Part shown: positions 31,191 to 48,351 of the stretch, piece by piece
How positions within the stretch are numbered: position 1 is the first letter of the stretch
Layout: each line of letters opens with the position of its first letter
Source of the DNA: Silene latifolia
Taxonomy: Eukaryota > Streptophyta > Magnoliopsida > Caryophyllales > Caryophyllaceae
Length of the DNA stretch: 64,000 nt
Assembly (NCBI RefSeq): GCF_048544455.1
Contig: NC_133536.1
Location: forward strand, 23,624,152-23,688,151
Direction: 5' to 3'
Made by a program: the position numbers and the translations under genes
Notes under the pieces: model-generated
What the model was told of the DNA's origin: nothing
The model's database searches: none
Seen by the model: only the letters and a program-made list of their open reading frames with translations

Positions 31191-31559
31191 AACAATTTTT
31201 TTTATTAATTTCCGTCTTAAATTAGTTTTGGGTGCGTGGATTGATAATCGTTAATCCGTTCGTCAAATCATAAATTTGAAACGTAAACATATCTCTTGAA
31301 CATTGTTACTAGCTTGATCGTTGTTACCGTCATTAGTCGATATGTTTAAAACCGTTTTAATCGAAAAGTTCGTAAATTAAAGTACGATTTTTTTTTTTTG
31401 CAAAAACCATCTTTTTTGTTTTAGAAAGATTAGAGAGAGACAAATGAGTTAATGGGGGGCAATATTAGAAAGATGTGTTAATTGTGGACGATAATTAGTA
31501 AAGTGTCGACGATCTTTAGCACGACCCTTTTCAAATGGGGTTATTTTTTTAAGATATCT

Positions 31560-31990
31560 ACTCACACTATGTCATGTTTATAGGCTTTGTAAATTGTAAA
31601 TCGGCAAACGTAGCGTACATGGCGACATATGACCTCTACACTCGCCTATGTGTATTTAGAACTTTCTAGATATGACTACTACACTTAGAATTTTCTAGAA
31701 TAAGCATTAGTACTCTGTAGTCCATATATTTTTCTATTGGATTATTATAGACACAGCTTCACAATTTTGTCGTGGATAATTCTAGAATTTTCTATTGAAT
31801 AATCTAAGATATAAATAGGTCATGATACTAAGTTTCTTTATATCTTTAAAGCACCTAAACAAGTCTACTAAACCCTCATAAATTCTCACTACTAAGCCCA
31901 AATCTTGAGCATCCAATTCAGATAATGAAGTTCAAAGCTACTTAATCAAATCTTGAGCATCCAATTCGGACAAGATAGAAATTCATCCAT
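31560..31990 (+). promoter_or_regulatory. Orphan duplicate of the ERF promoter and leader
   Basis: Matches 32930-33300 in order: GGCAAAC, TGTATTTAGAACTTTCTAG, TTTTCTAGAATAAGCATTA, AGCTTCACAATTTTG, a heat-shock-type box and TATAAATAGG (31810-31819), then ATAAATTCTCACTACTAAGC. No ERF coding region follows. It is a promoter copy left by duplication, or the remnant of a lost paralogue. Confidence 0.75.
31780..31792 (+). promoter_or_regulatory. Heat-shock-element-like site in the orphan promoter
   Basis: TTCTAGAATTTTC fits three alternating nTTCn/nGAAn units, the consensus bound by heat-shock factors. It lies 17 bp before the TATA box. Confidence 0.5.
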
Positions 31991-32269
31991 CAACTGAATT
32001 GTCCGAATTAACTTGATTGAAATGAAGCCATATGCATGGTAAACTTAAAACGGGTTTTATATGTTAAATTATAAACAAAAGTAAAATACGTAGGGATTAA
32101 CAAAATATTTGTTCCATTTATAGATACGAGTATTAGTTAACCCGTTTTAATATATGCCGTATTATTCGTGTTAAAAGAGATCAATTGTTTTAATATATAG
32201 TCTTTCTTAAGACAAATATATCTGTCTTAATGATATAAGCGGTTAAATATCATCCAGCATTAGCATATA

Positions 32270-32524
32270 CTCCCTTTATTCAACTCCACACTACCATTAT
32301 CTATTTTGTACACTATTTATAGTTAAGCATTCAATTTCAATTTTCTCCCAATACATAAGTGAAAATATATTTATGTGGGATCTTATTTTATTCCTCGTTA
32401 CGAGTATGTTAAAAATATCTAACTTTTATATTTTTTGCAAATACGTAGTTAACGATATTTAGCACGTAAAAGACGTGTTGGCAAAACTGAAAAAAAATGG
32501 TAGCGTGGAGTTGAATGGAGGGAG
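32270..32524. mobile_element. Stowaway-like MITE
   Basis: CTCCCTTTATTCAACTCCAC and GTGGAGTTGAATGGAGGGAG are inverted ends with TA on each side, 255 bp. Confidence 0.85.
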
Positions 32525-32689
32525 TAGAACAAATCATTTGTTTTCCAAATATGTTCTACTTTTAACTTATTCCTCCGTATAAACATATTTGATCCCACTT
32601 AAGAATTAATGACCCGAACTAACACAAACTGCAACAAACCTAAAATAACCCGATCTAAACCAAATCGATCCAACCCGAACCCGTTTGTG

Positions 32690-32930
32690 AGGTCTACATA
32701 TAAATAAGGTTACTACCATCATATCCTATATGTAAGCTCTAAAAGTTGTAAGTCGGCAAACAGAGCCAATACCACCTCTACACTTGCCTTAGTTGCAGAC
32801 ATACCACCTTTTCTACACTTACTTATATGTATTTAGAAGTTTCTAAACATACAACCTCTACACTTGCTAATGTATATCTAGAACTTTCTACACTTGCTAC
32901 TTTAGAACACAAGGTTAGTTCTATCATGTC
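32690..32930 (+). repeat. Third, partial copy of the ERF upstream region
   Basis: Contains AAGTCGGCAAACAGAGCC, ACCTCTACACTTGCC and TGTATTTAGAAGTTTCTA, as in 31600-31690 and 32950-33050. It is a partial tandem duplicate without a TATA box or coding region. Confidence 0.55.
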
Positions 32931-33195
32931 CTATTTTTATTGGCTTTCATAAGTCGGCAAACATAGCCATTAGCCAACATGCATGGCAACCTGTCGAGCA
33001 ACGCTACAATTGCTTATATGTATTTAGAACTTTCTAGGCACGGATTTTTCTAGAATAAGCATTACTCTATCACAAATTCTGGCTTATATATGACGGACAC
33101 TTTTCGTCACAAGCTGCAAGTGGGAGTTCCTATTTATTTGTTTATTTGTATTAGATAATATTCTGGACATAGCTTCACGATTTTGCCGTGGACTA

Positions 33196-33229
33196 TTCTA
33201 GAAATTTCTACTGGATAACATATAAATAG
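33196..33229 (+). promoter_or_regulatory. ERF core promoter: heat-shock-type box and TATA box
   Basis: TTCTAGAAATTTC at 33196-33208 is a three-unit heat-shock element by consensus. TATAAATAGG at 33220-33229 is the TATA box, about 165 bp before the start codon. The same pair occurs in the orphan copy at 31780-31819. Heat control is inferred from the motif only. Confidence 0.6.
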
Positions 33230-33320
33230 GAGGGACGTGATACAAAATTTCATCCCCCTTAAACCACGGGAACATAAATTCACACTACTAAGCTCAAAGC
33301 TAAATGAACCAACACCCAAA

Positions 33321-33356
33321 ATGAGTACAAGTAACTCCGAAGCCACCGGAACATAA
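33321..33356 (+). CDS. Upstream ORF in the ERF leader
   Basis: ATG at 33321 opens eleven codons ([11 protein letters not shown]) and then a stop, 30 bp before the main ATG. Its first eight codons are identical to the first eight of the ERF protein, because about 66 bp of leader and start codon region are tandemly duplicated. It could lower translation of the main frame. A second tiny frame starts at 33304 (MNQHPK). Confidence 0.6.
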   Translation: MSTSNSEATGT

Positions 33357-33386
33357 ATTCCCACTACTAAGCTCAAAGCTGAGAAA

Positions 33387-34043
33387 ATGAGTACAAGTAA
33401 CTCCGAAGCCGGCATTGGTTTCAGCGGGTTGTCTGATTGCCTGATGAATAACTGGGGTGAATTACCGTTAAAAGAGGACGATTCGGAGGATATGTTGTTG
33501 TATGACGTGTTAAAGGATGCCATTGACACGGGGTGGTCTCCTGTCACAGACCCACCGGAGAAACATCATCAGGGAGTGAGACAGCATAACTGGGGCGAAT
33601 TGCCATTTAACAAGGACGTTTCGGAGGATATGTTGCTGTATGACACGGAGACCTGGTCTCCTGTGGTGGAGGCGGACCCTCCAGTTGAGAAGCGTTATAG
33701 AGGAGTCAGACAGCGGCCGTGGGGGAGATATGCGGCCGAGATTCGGGACCCTGCCAAAAATGGCGCTCGGGTTTGGTTGGGGACATTTGGGACTGCTGAG
33801 GATGCGGCATTGACCTATGACCGGGCTGCCTTACGAATGAGGGGAAACAAGGCCTTGTTTAATTTCCCTCTTCGGGTTAACTCTCCTGAACCTGACCCAA
33901 TCCGAATCACAGCAAAACGAAGGGCCCCTGAGAGGACTGCATCGTCGTCTTCCTCCTTATCGGATAACCAGTCTCCGAAGAGGAGGAAGGATGTGTTGGT
34001 GGGACAACAGCAATTAGGCAGGGGGGATGCCTATTTAAGCTAA
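33387..34043 (+). CDS. AP2/ERF transcription factor, group IX (B3)
   Basis: A 218-residue intronless gene. One complete AP2/ERF domain at about residues 102-160 has [43 protein letters not shown] and FNFPLR. The alanine and aspartate positions (A in AAEIRD, D in AEDAA) mark the ERF rather than DREB subfamily. NWGELPL and [14 protein letters not shown] upstream are group IX N-terminal motifs linked to activation. A KRR-type nuclear signal follows the domain, then a Ser-rich tail. Such factors bind GCC boxes in ethylene and jasmonate defence genes. Oddly, the activation motif and the first residues of the AP2 domain are duplicated (residues about 22-72 and 72-116), giving NWGELP twice and GVRQ twice. 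The second start copy at 33387 is chosen because only it leads into the full frame. Confidence 0.96.
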   Translation: MSTSNSEAGIGFSGLSDCLMNNWGELPLKEDDSEDMLLYDVLKDAIDTGWSPVTDPPEKHHQGVRQHNWGELPFNKDVSEDMLLYDTETWSPVVEADPPVEKRYRGVRQRPWGRYAAEIRDPAKNGARVWLGTFGTAEDAALTYDRAALRMRGNKALFNFPLRVNSPEPDPIRITAKRRAPERTASSSSSLSDNQSPKRRKDVLVGQQQLGRGDAYLS

Positions 34044-35080
34044 TTTGTTAAAAACGCAGTAGACAATGAGTCATCTTATAATATGACACCTAGAGGTGTA
34101 CTAGTGATAGGTGTACAAGGATTAGGAAGACTTATTTGGTGACCTTGAATAAGAAAAGTTCAATTTTGTGACCTTGAATAAGAAAGGTCAATCTGTTGGT
34201 GACCTTGTATGTGGCATCCTCTGATTGCTTGGACACAAATAAAGAGGACAAGAAGGAAAGAAAAAAGCCAGTAGCTTCTGCCAAATTAGTCTGTTCTTCT
34301 CCATTTGTGCCATACCATCAAAAATGGGAAGAAGTAATTATAAAGGAACTAAATATAATTATATACTAAATCAGAAATTTAAAAAATATGAGCATACAAA
34401 AAGCACTTTTATTTTTTAATTGACTTAGATCGTCAAAATTTTACCCAGATCATTGTATTTCTTGCTCTTAAAAATTTGTGTGAAAATTGAGTTCATTTTA
34501 TGATGCTTGATGAAGATTGATGCGCTGAAGATCGATGATGATGATTATGCAATTCAACGATTTTACATCAACAAATATAACGATCTGGGTAAATTGATTT
34601 GGGAAAAAAGTAACGATCTGGGGAAAAAAAGTAACGATCTATGATGAATGATGATGAATTGAAGGATTTATGATGAATGATTAATGATTTATGATGAATG
34701 AGGAACAAGATGAGAAAATGAGGAACCAGATGATTCGAGATAACCCAATACTTAATTTTTTTTTTAGTATTTTGGAAGATGAGAAAATAAGCAACCAATA
34801 CTTGTTTCGAGTTAATATTTGTTGATACTATTTGTTTCAAGTAGTTGGTAATATTGTTTCGAGTTATTCTTAAAAAAAAAAGAAAAAATTGTTTCGAGTT
34901 ATACGTTCTTCAAAACCGATACTCGTATTTCGTAATATTTGCATTTAATATTTCAAAATCGACTCGTTGGTAATGTTGAATCATGTTTTCAATAAAGTTT
35001 ATTTATCGTCAATAAAATTTTAACTTTTTTTTTTAAATGTACACTATAAAACTATTTTACTTAACATATTTGAATAGTTT
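34044..35080. other. ERF 3' flank and AT-rich intergenic DNA
   Basis: Includes likely 3' UTR, a GGTGACCTTGAATAAGAAA direct repeat (34136 and 34169) and low-complexity ATGATGAATGATTTATG words near 34640-34710. No gene seen. Confidence 0.5.
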
Positions 35081-35389
35081 TTATTTTATTAAAATGATAA
35101 AATAATTTAGTTGTAGTATGTTAGTAAATAATAATTGTAAAAGTAAGATATAGGTTTTTGTGGGGTAGTGAATGTGGTAAATGATTGGAAATATTAGAAA
35201 GTGAAAAAAATGATTGGATTGGTGAATTAGGTCGCGACCTTCTCCTTGGGAGGGTGAAAGAGGGTCAAGATTAATAAGGTGTGATTGAGGAAAAATTTTG
35301 GTGACCCGATTAGGTCGACCTTCTGCTTGGGGATTGGGTCGAAAACGGGTCAGATCAGTTTGAACTGGATTAATCTTGAGTTTACCAAA

Positions 35390-35790
35390 ATTCAGGTCAA
35401 GTCGGGTTAGATCACTGCAGATTCCGGTCATTTTCGGCTCCATTACTATCAAGTTTTAGAGGTAATGATCAATATGAAAAAAAAAAAAAAAAATCAGGTC
35501 AAGTCGAGTTAGATCATTTCAGGTTAGGGTTATCTTCGGCGCAATTACTATCAAGTTTTAGGGGTAATGATCAGTGTGGAAAAAATAAAAATTCTGGTCA
35601 AGTAGGGTTAGATCACTTTTAAGTTCGTGTCATTTACGGCTCAATTACTATCCAGTTTTAGGGGTAATGATCAATGTGAAAAAAATAAAAGTTTCACTTC
35701 AAGTTCCGGTTATATCCAACCCAATTACTATCAAGTTAATGATCTGTATGTAAAAAAATAAAAATTCGGGTCAGACTATGCTGGGTAGGA
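35390..35790. repeat. Tandem repeat of about 100 bp, four copies
   Basis: ATTACTATCAAGTTTTAG recurs at about 35442, 35544, 35644 and 35724. Each copy is followed by GGTAATGATCA and later by GGTCAAGT(C/A)G and GTTAGATCA. Upstream GGTCAGATC-type sequence (35230-35390) is related but more diverged. Confidence 0.75.
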
Positions 35791-36055
35791 TCAATTCGGG
35801 ATATTGATTAAGCTCGAATTTTCAGTTCCAATGTCAGGTTAGGTCGAATACATGTTTGATCATTTGGATGGACAATTTTGTCAAGTCTACTTGTGGGTGT
35901 TAGAAAAATGTTGGTCAAATGGAAATCATAAACGATTTGTATACCTTTTTTTTGTATTTAGATATTTGGTGCTTTTGTTTTTTGTTTTTTTTTTTTTACA
36001 AAAGTGTACTATTTTTATATATAGACTTCAAACTATCCGAGTGCATACAAACCTG

Positions 36056-37669
36056 TTACAAAACAAATCGGGGGCCTAGAGAGACCCCTAAACTAGTAGA
36101 TAAGAAACTAGCACAAGTAAAAGTACAACACAGTCGACGCTTCTTAAGCGGAGAATGGTAAAGGTTGTCGAAGTGAATTGAACATTCATGTTTCCGTTTA
36201 TAGTTCACAACCATTTTTAGCGTCTTCTTTTCCAGCATCTTGGGTTTAAACCTGCAAAAAACAAAACCTCTAACCAACATTAGTGACTTATTTTTTAACT
36301 GGACTCGATCCCGAGACATACGATGGCTGGCAGTAGGATGATTCACCGATCGTCTAGAGCTGCTACATCGGATACCTGCCTCCTGCATTTTCAATGCAGA
36401 GAAAACAAAAGGAGTCTGATTCTGCAAGGAAGAAGAATCGTCCAGCACAGAGGGCTCCATAAGAGTGCTAACAAGCGATGCCACTTCACAAACCGAGTTG
36501 TTAAGACTTGGACTCTCCTTTGGGGACAAATGTGGTCTCTTAACATTAAGATGACTAACTTCCTCATCAACAAAAATATCCAAATTTTCAGACCGCCTAA
36601 AGTCCGTTGACGGACAAAGATTCACAGGCCTTGGAGAAACGGAGGGAACTACTACTTCCCAAGATGGCTTATCATGGGGAGTTCCCGTCAAGATAGAAAT
36701 TTTAGAAGAAATGGGGCAAACTTTCATATAAGCCCCCGACTTTGGATGATAAAATTGCAGATTCTTTCCTGACATCAAGTTGTCATAGTCTCTTGAAGAT
36801 ATACATAATTTTTTGTGGGCATGTTTTTTGTTGGAAAAGCTAAAATTTGTAGATGTGGCAGCAGAAGGTTGACTAGCACATTGCCCTAACGAGGGAGGAC
36901 AGCTCTTAGCAATGGAGTCGGAGTCTATAACCACATCTGAGATCCTATTACTTTTATTAATATCACAATCCATGTCATTGTTCAACAAAAGCCCCCTACT
37001 ACAAGAGGCTTCACCCGCTTCAACAAGGGGATGTAACTTAGCATCCGCATCAACCTTAGTGTCCGTTTCAACCTGAAGAAGAGGTTTCTTACCCTTTTTG
37101 TCATTGCTCAAGGGGTCAAAATGATAGGCGGCCCGCTTTTCATTAGGTTTTAAAGCAAGACAATCAACAACATAATGAAGCTCACGTGCCACGTCCTTAT
37201 TTTTTGGGTCAAGTTTCAAGGCATGCTCAAAATCATCTAGGGCTTCCACAAGGAAATGCAATTTCTAAAAGGCTAAACCTCTATGGTAGAATGCTTTCAC
37301 ATTACAAGGATCAAAGTTCAAGATAAGATTACAATAACACCACGCCTGATTGTAATGAGAGAGTTTTAACTCACATGCCGCTAAATTGAGAACAAGAGAT
37401 AGGGCAAGGGAAGTGGCAGCCTGCTGGTCACGTGTACAAGGAATTCCGAGGAAACAGAAGAACTGAAGAGCTTGTTTATAGAGGCTAACAGCTAAAGAAA
37501 GATTTCCCTCTTTGAAAAGGGAATTACCCCTATCTTTCATCATATAAATGTTATAAATCGATGGCTCTCCCATATTCATAATCCAGTGAATAAGAACATC
37601 ATCATCCATACCAACATCATCCATAACAAACAGTTCACAAAGATTCAGAAGTAAAGCTTGATAATCCAT
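36056..37669 (-). CDS. TPR-repeat protein gene with one in-frame stop (possible pseudogene)
   Basis: One continuous minus-strand frame of about 537 codons is interrupted by a single TAG at 37265-37267. Upstream part (134 residues): MDYQALLLNLCELFVMDD start, then TPR motifs with KDRGNSLFKEGNLSLAVSLY and LALSLVLNLAACELKLSHYN to AFYHRGLAF. Downstream part continues without shift: EALDDFEHALKLDPKNKDVA, the end of the third TPR. A long Ser/Pro-rich tail and a basic PLKKRRL cluster near the C-terminus suggest a nuclear protein. The TPR block most resembles those of FKBP-type chaperone partners, but no isomerase domain is present. The stop could be a true lesion, an allele or a base-call error; the tail being open for 400 codons argues that the lesion is young. 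Confidence 0.75.
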
Positions 37670-38100
37670 TGGTAAAAGTGAGGATTAAACTAGCAAATAA
37701 ACAGGATTAAACAACTAGCTAATCAAACTCTATCCCGCAACGAAACTTTCAACGAAATAGCCGACGACAAACACGATTAATCAGGACAACTGATCTGAAA
37801 GAGAGAGGCAATTCCACAAAAACAAAAAGGAATCCGAGTAGATGGAGCCAACCTCTCTGCCGTCGGGAAAGCAAGTGATAGACATAATACACTCGCCGAC
37901 GACCTGTAAAATTTGATGATGAGGTCGCCGGCGAGAGAGCTGCTTCAGACTGGCCGCGGAGATAGGCGGTGGAATTGGGGATTTTTTGGGGGTTTCTAGA
38001 GAGGAATTTTTTTTTAAGTGGTGGACCTTTTTTTTTTCTGGTATGAAACTGCTGCTTTTGTTTAAGTAGTAACAAGTTCGACACCACTTGTCAATAATAA
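37670..38100 (-). promoter_or_regulatory. Leader and promoter of the TPR gene
   Basis: GC-rich leader with CGCCGGCGACC upstream of the ATG and pyrimidine-rich tracts near 38010-38040. Open frames here on the minus strand (for example 37749-38116) look like leader sequence. No clear TATA box was found. Confidence 0.35.
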
Positions 38101-38750
38101 TGCAGCAGAGGCTCAAAGATTAACCCTCGTCCATCTCAAACCCCACAAAAAATGACGAGTTTTCAAATAGTAGTCAGTAGATCACTCATCAATCATCATG
38201 CAAGGAGTATTAGACTCCATTAAAATGAAGATTATTGCTTACTTAAAAACCCATAAATAGAAATAAGACTCTGTTTATCAAGACATTTTAGGTAACTTAT
38301 TTGACTAAAGTAGTTTAACTGACCAAGATTTCAGTTACCTGATTTTTTTTGCAAGTGTTTAGTAAGTAGTTTATTTGACCAAACAAGTTACCTGAAATGA
38401 AATGCTACCTCGGGTAGCATTTAAAAATCAGGTATCTGAAATGAATAATCTTCCATTTTTTACCCCTTTAATATATAATATTAAATAATTATCACATTCT
38501 TTTACGTCATTTTACCAAAAGCAGGTATCTTTTCAGCTAGTTTGCCACACACATTTTTATATAATCAGTTACCTTATCAATTCCTAATTTTCAGCTACCT
38601 TTTCAGTTACCTTTTCATGTTTCAGTTAGCGTGTCAGTTTTTAGCTACCTTTTCAGTTATTCGTTTTACTTTTATATTTTTGTTGAATGTGCGTGAAAAG
38701 TATTTCATCTAATACATGGAAATAGAAGGAATACAAGAAAGCAAAACACT
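38101..38750. other. Unassigned intergenic DNA
   Basis: Carries repeated GTTACCT, TTTTCAGTTACC and AGCTACCTTTTCAGTTA words (38290-38660), suggesting an old repeat, but no ends or gene can be defined. Confidence 0.35.
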
Positions 38751-38752
38751 AA

Positions 38753-38972
38753 GGCCCTGTTCTTTTGGACTGAAACGGATCTGATCTGAATGATGAACTT
38801 ATAGGATCGAATCAAGTGAATCAACTTATAGGATCTGAATCGAACTTATAGGATCTCGAATCGAATCAACTTATTGGATCTCGAATCAAACTTATAGGAT
38901 CTGAACTGAACTTACACGATCCGAATTTAAATTAATTTAAATTAATTTAATAATAATAATAATAATATTATG

Positions 38973-39004
<32 letters not shown>

Positions 39005-39521
39005 TACGCAAACTTTTATTGAGATTAAACAAAAAAAATTACAAGAAATTATTGCGCAGCCAAGAGAGAACACTGATAAGAAAATATAGTCTAAAATAAA
39101 AGGTAAGATAATAACATTTTTCCGCTTTATATATATTGGTTTGTTCATACATTATACTACGGTTACATTACGATAAAAAATAATGAGAAGAGTGATAATT
39201 TTGTTTTAAAAATAATAATGTATATATGTATCGAATAATTAATAACGTCAAATGTTTTTGCGTCGGTTTTTAAAAATAATACTCTGTATATAACTTTTAT
39301 AAAGTGAATTTATAGGATCTGAACTTATAGGATCAAAAATGAACTTATAGGATCTGAACTGAACTGAACATATAGAATCTGAACTGAATTGAACTTATAA
39401 GATCTGAACTGAACTGAACTTATAGGATCTGAACTGAACTTATAGGATCTTATCTAAACTGAACTTATTGGATCTGAAGTGAACTTAAATTAAGTGACTT
39501 TAAGTCAAAAAGAACAGGGCT
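38753..39521. mobile_element. PIF/Harbinger (Tourist)-like MITE
   Basis: GGCCCTGTTCTTTT at the left and AAAGAACAGGGC at the right are inverted ends, with TAA on both sides (38750-38752 and 39522-39524). The interior is made of GAACTGAACTTATAGGATCT repeats and a (TAA)n core (38947-39003). Confidence 0.8.
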
Positions 39522-39709
39522 TAAATATGATCCTTCGGAACTTGGCATAAAAGATGGCAAAGCATTTATATTTTAATTGATTTGAATCCATTTGATACTT
39601 GCTACCGTCCAGTTTTCTAACATGTACCCTAAAAATGGAAGCGGTCAAAAAACCAAAATGAAAACTAAAAAGAAAAAAGACAACGATTCTATCGTTATTT
39701 TACCTTTTA

Positions 39710-39932
39710 CTCCCTTTCATCCAAATCAAAGGTAGGGAATCTTTGATATTACTCTTAATCTATAAGACAAAATATAGTCATATGAAATTTTATTTGATTT
39801 ATCATTATGAATGCTATAAGAATATGAAATTTTTATAATTTTTAGTAATGTGTAACTAAAGATATTCATGTTTCAAAACATGTCTCGGCAAATGTGATAA
39901 AGCAACTGTTACCTTTGGTTTAGATGAAGGGA
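39710..39932. mobile_element. Stowaway-like MITE
   Basis: CTCCCTTTCATCCAAATCAA and its inverted partner TTTGGTTTAGATGAAGGGAA, with TA flanks, about 220 bp. Confidence 0.7.
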
Positions 39933-40349
39933 ATATATTCTTTGTAAGAGAATTTTTTAATCAAATGTAAACAAATAATTGAGACAGAAAGAGTTGAATG
40001 TCAGACCTAGAATGAGAGGTGACGTGCAAGTAAAGAAAGGTAGAAAAGGTCAACGCAGGAGACCGTACGTAACTTTGCCTTCCTTTGACTTGACCACCCA
40101 ATCTCTATCATTCAATTTCAACTCTTAATAAGTCTATATACAATTAAGTTTAGTTTTGTTGCCGTTAAATGCCTTGGTAACACAAACACATATGTCCGGG
40201 GACCGAGGGAGTAGTAGAAAAGAATATATGAAACAGTTTTACTTGTTAAACCAACTCATTAGCTCCATAATTGATTATGGTACACCTAAGATGAGTTAAA
40301 TCACCTCATACGAGACTGACTTGTAAGGTCCACTAAATTCTTGAATCTT
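39933..40349. other. Intergenic DNA and 3' flank of the hydratase gene
   Basis: A GAGGGAGTAG end near 40205 and ACAAATAATTGAGACAGAAAG near 39975 suggest another decayed Stowaway-like copy. The rest is unique AT-rich sequence. Confidence 0.35.
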
Positions 40350-46719
<6,370 letters not shown>

Positions 46720-46759
46720 TTTACTTGGGACTAGGGAGTTTTCAAGTCATAAAGTAGTA

Positions 46760-47099
46760 CTCCCTCCTATTCTACATAACCCTCCCCTTTCATGGAGGAC
46801 ACGAGAATTAAGGGAGGGGAGTATTATATGATAAAGTATTGGAGTGGGGTAGGAGATTGGAGAGAGGGAAGAAAGGTGTTGTGTGATTAAAATAAGTATT
46901 GTTGTGGGGTAAGGTGATTAAAATAAGGATTGTTGTGGGGTAAAGTGATTAAAATAAGACAAAGTATGAGTATTGTAGGGTATTGTTGTGGGGTGGGGTG
47001 ATTAAAATAAGTATAAAAATTTGTCAAATAAGGAAATAGGGAGAGTATTGTGAATAGACGAAAAAGGAAATAGGGAAAGTTATTTAGAATAGGAGGGAG
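46760..47099. mobile_element. Stowaway-like MITE upstream of the hydratase gene
   Basis: CTCCCTCCTATTCTACATAA and TTATTTAGAATAGGAGGGAG, TA on both sides, 340 bp. It contains four or five repeats of TTGTGGGGTAAAGTGATTAA type. It starts about 40 bp upstream of the first ATG of the hydratase gene. Confidence 0.85.
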
Positions 47100-47289
47100 T
47101 AAAATGGATCAAGTTCACGTTCTTATATTAAACTGAATTGAATGGAGCTGAATTGAATTGAATGGAAGTAAATGGAGCTGAATTAAACTGAACTGAATCG
47201 AGTTAAACTGAACTAAAAGCTGATTAGTGTTGAAACGAACTGAAATAATAACAATAACAATAAAAATAAAAATGATGATAATTATAAAA

Positions 47290-47411
47290 AATTAAAAATA
47301 ATTATAAAAATTAATAATAATAATAATAATTATTATTATAAAAAATTATTAATAATAATAATTAATATAACAATTAATAATAATTGTAATATAATAATAA
47401 TAATAATAATA

Positions 47412-47444
<33 letters not shown>

Positions 47445-47466
47445 ATAATAATAATGACTATTATTT
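47290..47466. repeat. (TAA)n microsatellite
   Basis: Long imperfect runs of AAT/TAA with interruptions. Target of the LINE insertion that follows. Confidence 0.9.
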
Positions 47467-47467
47467 T

Positions 47468-47900
47468 TCAAATGTTCATATTCATATCAGGTTTTGTCTT
47501 TGGTACTGGATCGTGTCCAGATGCCTATTCCAACTGGTGATTTGCATAGTCTTCTAGTGTGGGCTCATAGGCGAAAGCCAAGGAAATACTGGAAGAATAG
47601 GTGGATTGGGTGTAGCATTGCTACTGCCGTATACTGCCTCTGGAAAGAAAGGAATGCTCGGGTTTTTGCTGGCCAGGAGAGGAGTATGGAGCTCCTTGTT
47701 CGGGAAATTCATGACCTGGTAGGTCTGATTCTCCTGCATCGGGCTCGGGTGGATGAGGAAACCATGATGTCTGGGCTACTTAGCCATTAGTAGTGTATGA
47801 AGTTTGTGTTTTAGTGGATATTGTTTGTAAGAAAAACTCATGTATATTTACCCTGATATATATGAGAAATAACTTTCTTGCAAAAAAAAAAATAAAAAAA
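47468..47900 (+). mobile_element. 5'-truncated LINE copy with 17-bp target duplication
   Basis: Carries the last ~95 codons of a LINE ORF2 (RWIGCSIATAVYCLWKERNA, then ERSMELLVREIHDLV), a 3' UTR with TTGTAAGAAAAACTCATGTA and an A-rich tail ending at 47900. Flanked on both sides by ATAATGACTATTATTTT (47451-47467 and 47901-47917). Confidence 0.92.
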
Positions 47901-48284
47901 ATAATGACTATTATTTTATTATAAGAAGAAGAAAAACATTACTAATAATAATATTATAATAATAATTATATTAATTTGACTTATTAGCTAGGTAGTCATC
48001 ACGAACCATAAATTACCATCAATCCTAATTAGGTGTAAAAATGGAGCACCGATTTGCTATATTGTTGTTCAAAGTCTAACTCGTGTATCATCCTAATTTG
48101 AGCGATTAGGTAGCTACCACGAACCACCATCAATCCTAATCTCATCTTTAACAAACAAATAAAATTTGATTGATTAGTTAAACTCAATAAATAATATTAA
48201 TAATTGATAAACAATTAATTACTTTATAAGTACCCATCTTTTAAGTCATTTGAGCAATTAGATTAAGTTTTAGGGAAAATGTTG

Positions 48285-48351
48285 ATTTAAGAGTTCATTT
48301 CGTTTATGAAAAAGTGTATGTGAAAAAGTAAAGTTCGTATATGAAAAACAA
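48285..48351. repeat. TIR remnant related to the hydratase intron-7 element
   Basis: GAAAAAGTGTATGTGAAAAA and GTTCGTATATGAAAAAC resemble the CGTATGTGAAAAAGTAAT end at 41850. It abuts a Helitron end, which may have cut the rest off. Confidence 0.4.

Larger units (their letters stand above)
30202..31522. mobile_element. TIR element with a giant internal hairpin
   Basis: The ends share GCTAAAGATCGTCG, then ACTAATTATCGTC and ACAATT, in inverted orientation over about 45 bp (from 30203 and from 31521). The interior holds a separate MITE (30268-30568) and a near-perfect long palindrome (30856-31190). No transposase is seen. No clean target duplication was identified. Confidence 0.65.

Noticed and set aside
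37749-38116. Minus-strand frames upstream of the TPR gene as separate genes
   Set aside because: They overlap the GC-rich leader and have no domain; treated as untranslated or promoter sequence.
39003-39148. Poly-Ile frame with a hydrophobic stretch as a membrane protein
   Set aside because: It is read from the (TAA)n core of the Harbinger-like MITE.
47494-47790. Possible small host gene of 98 residues
   Set aside because: It lies entirely within a LINE fragment bounded by a 17-bp target duplication.
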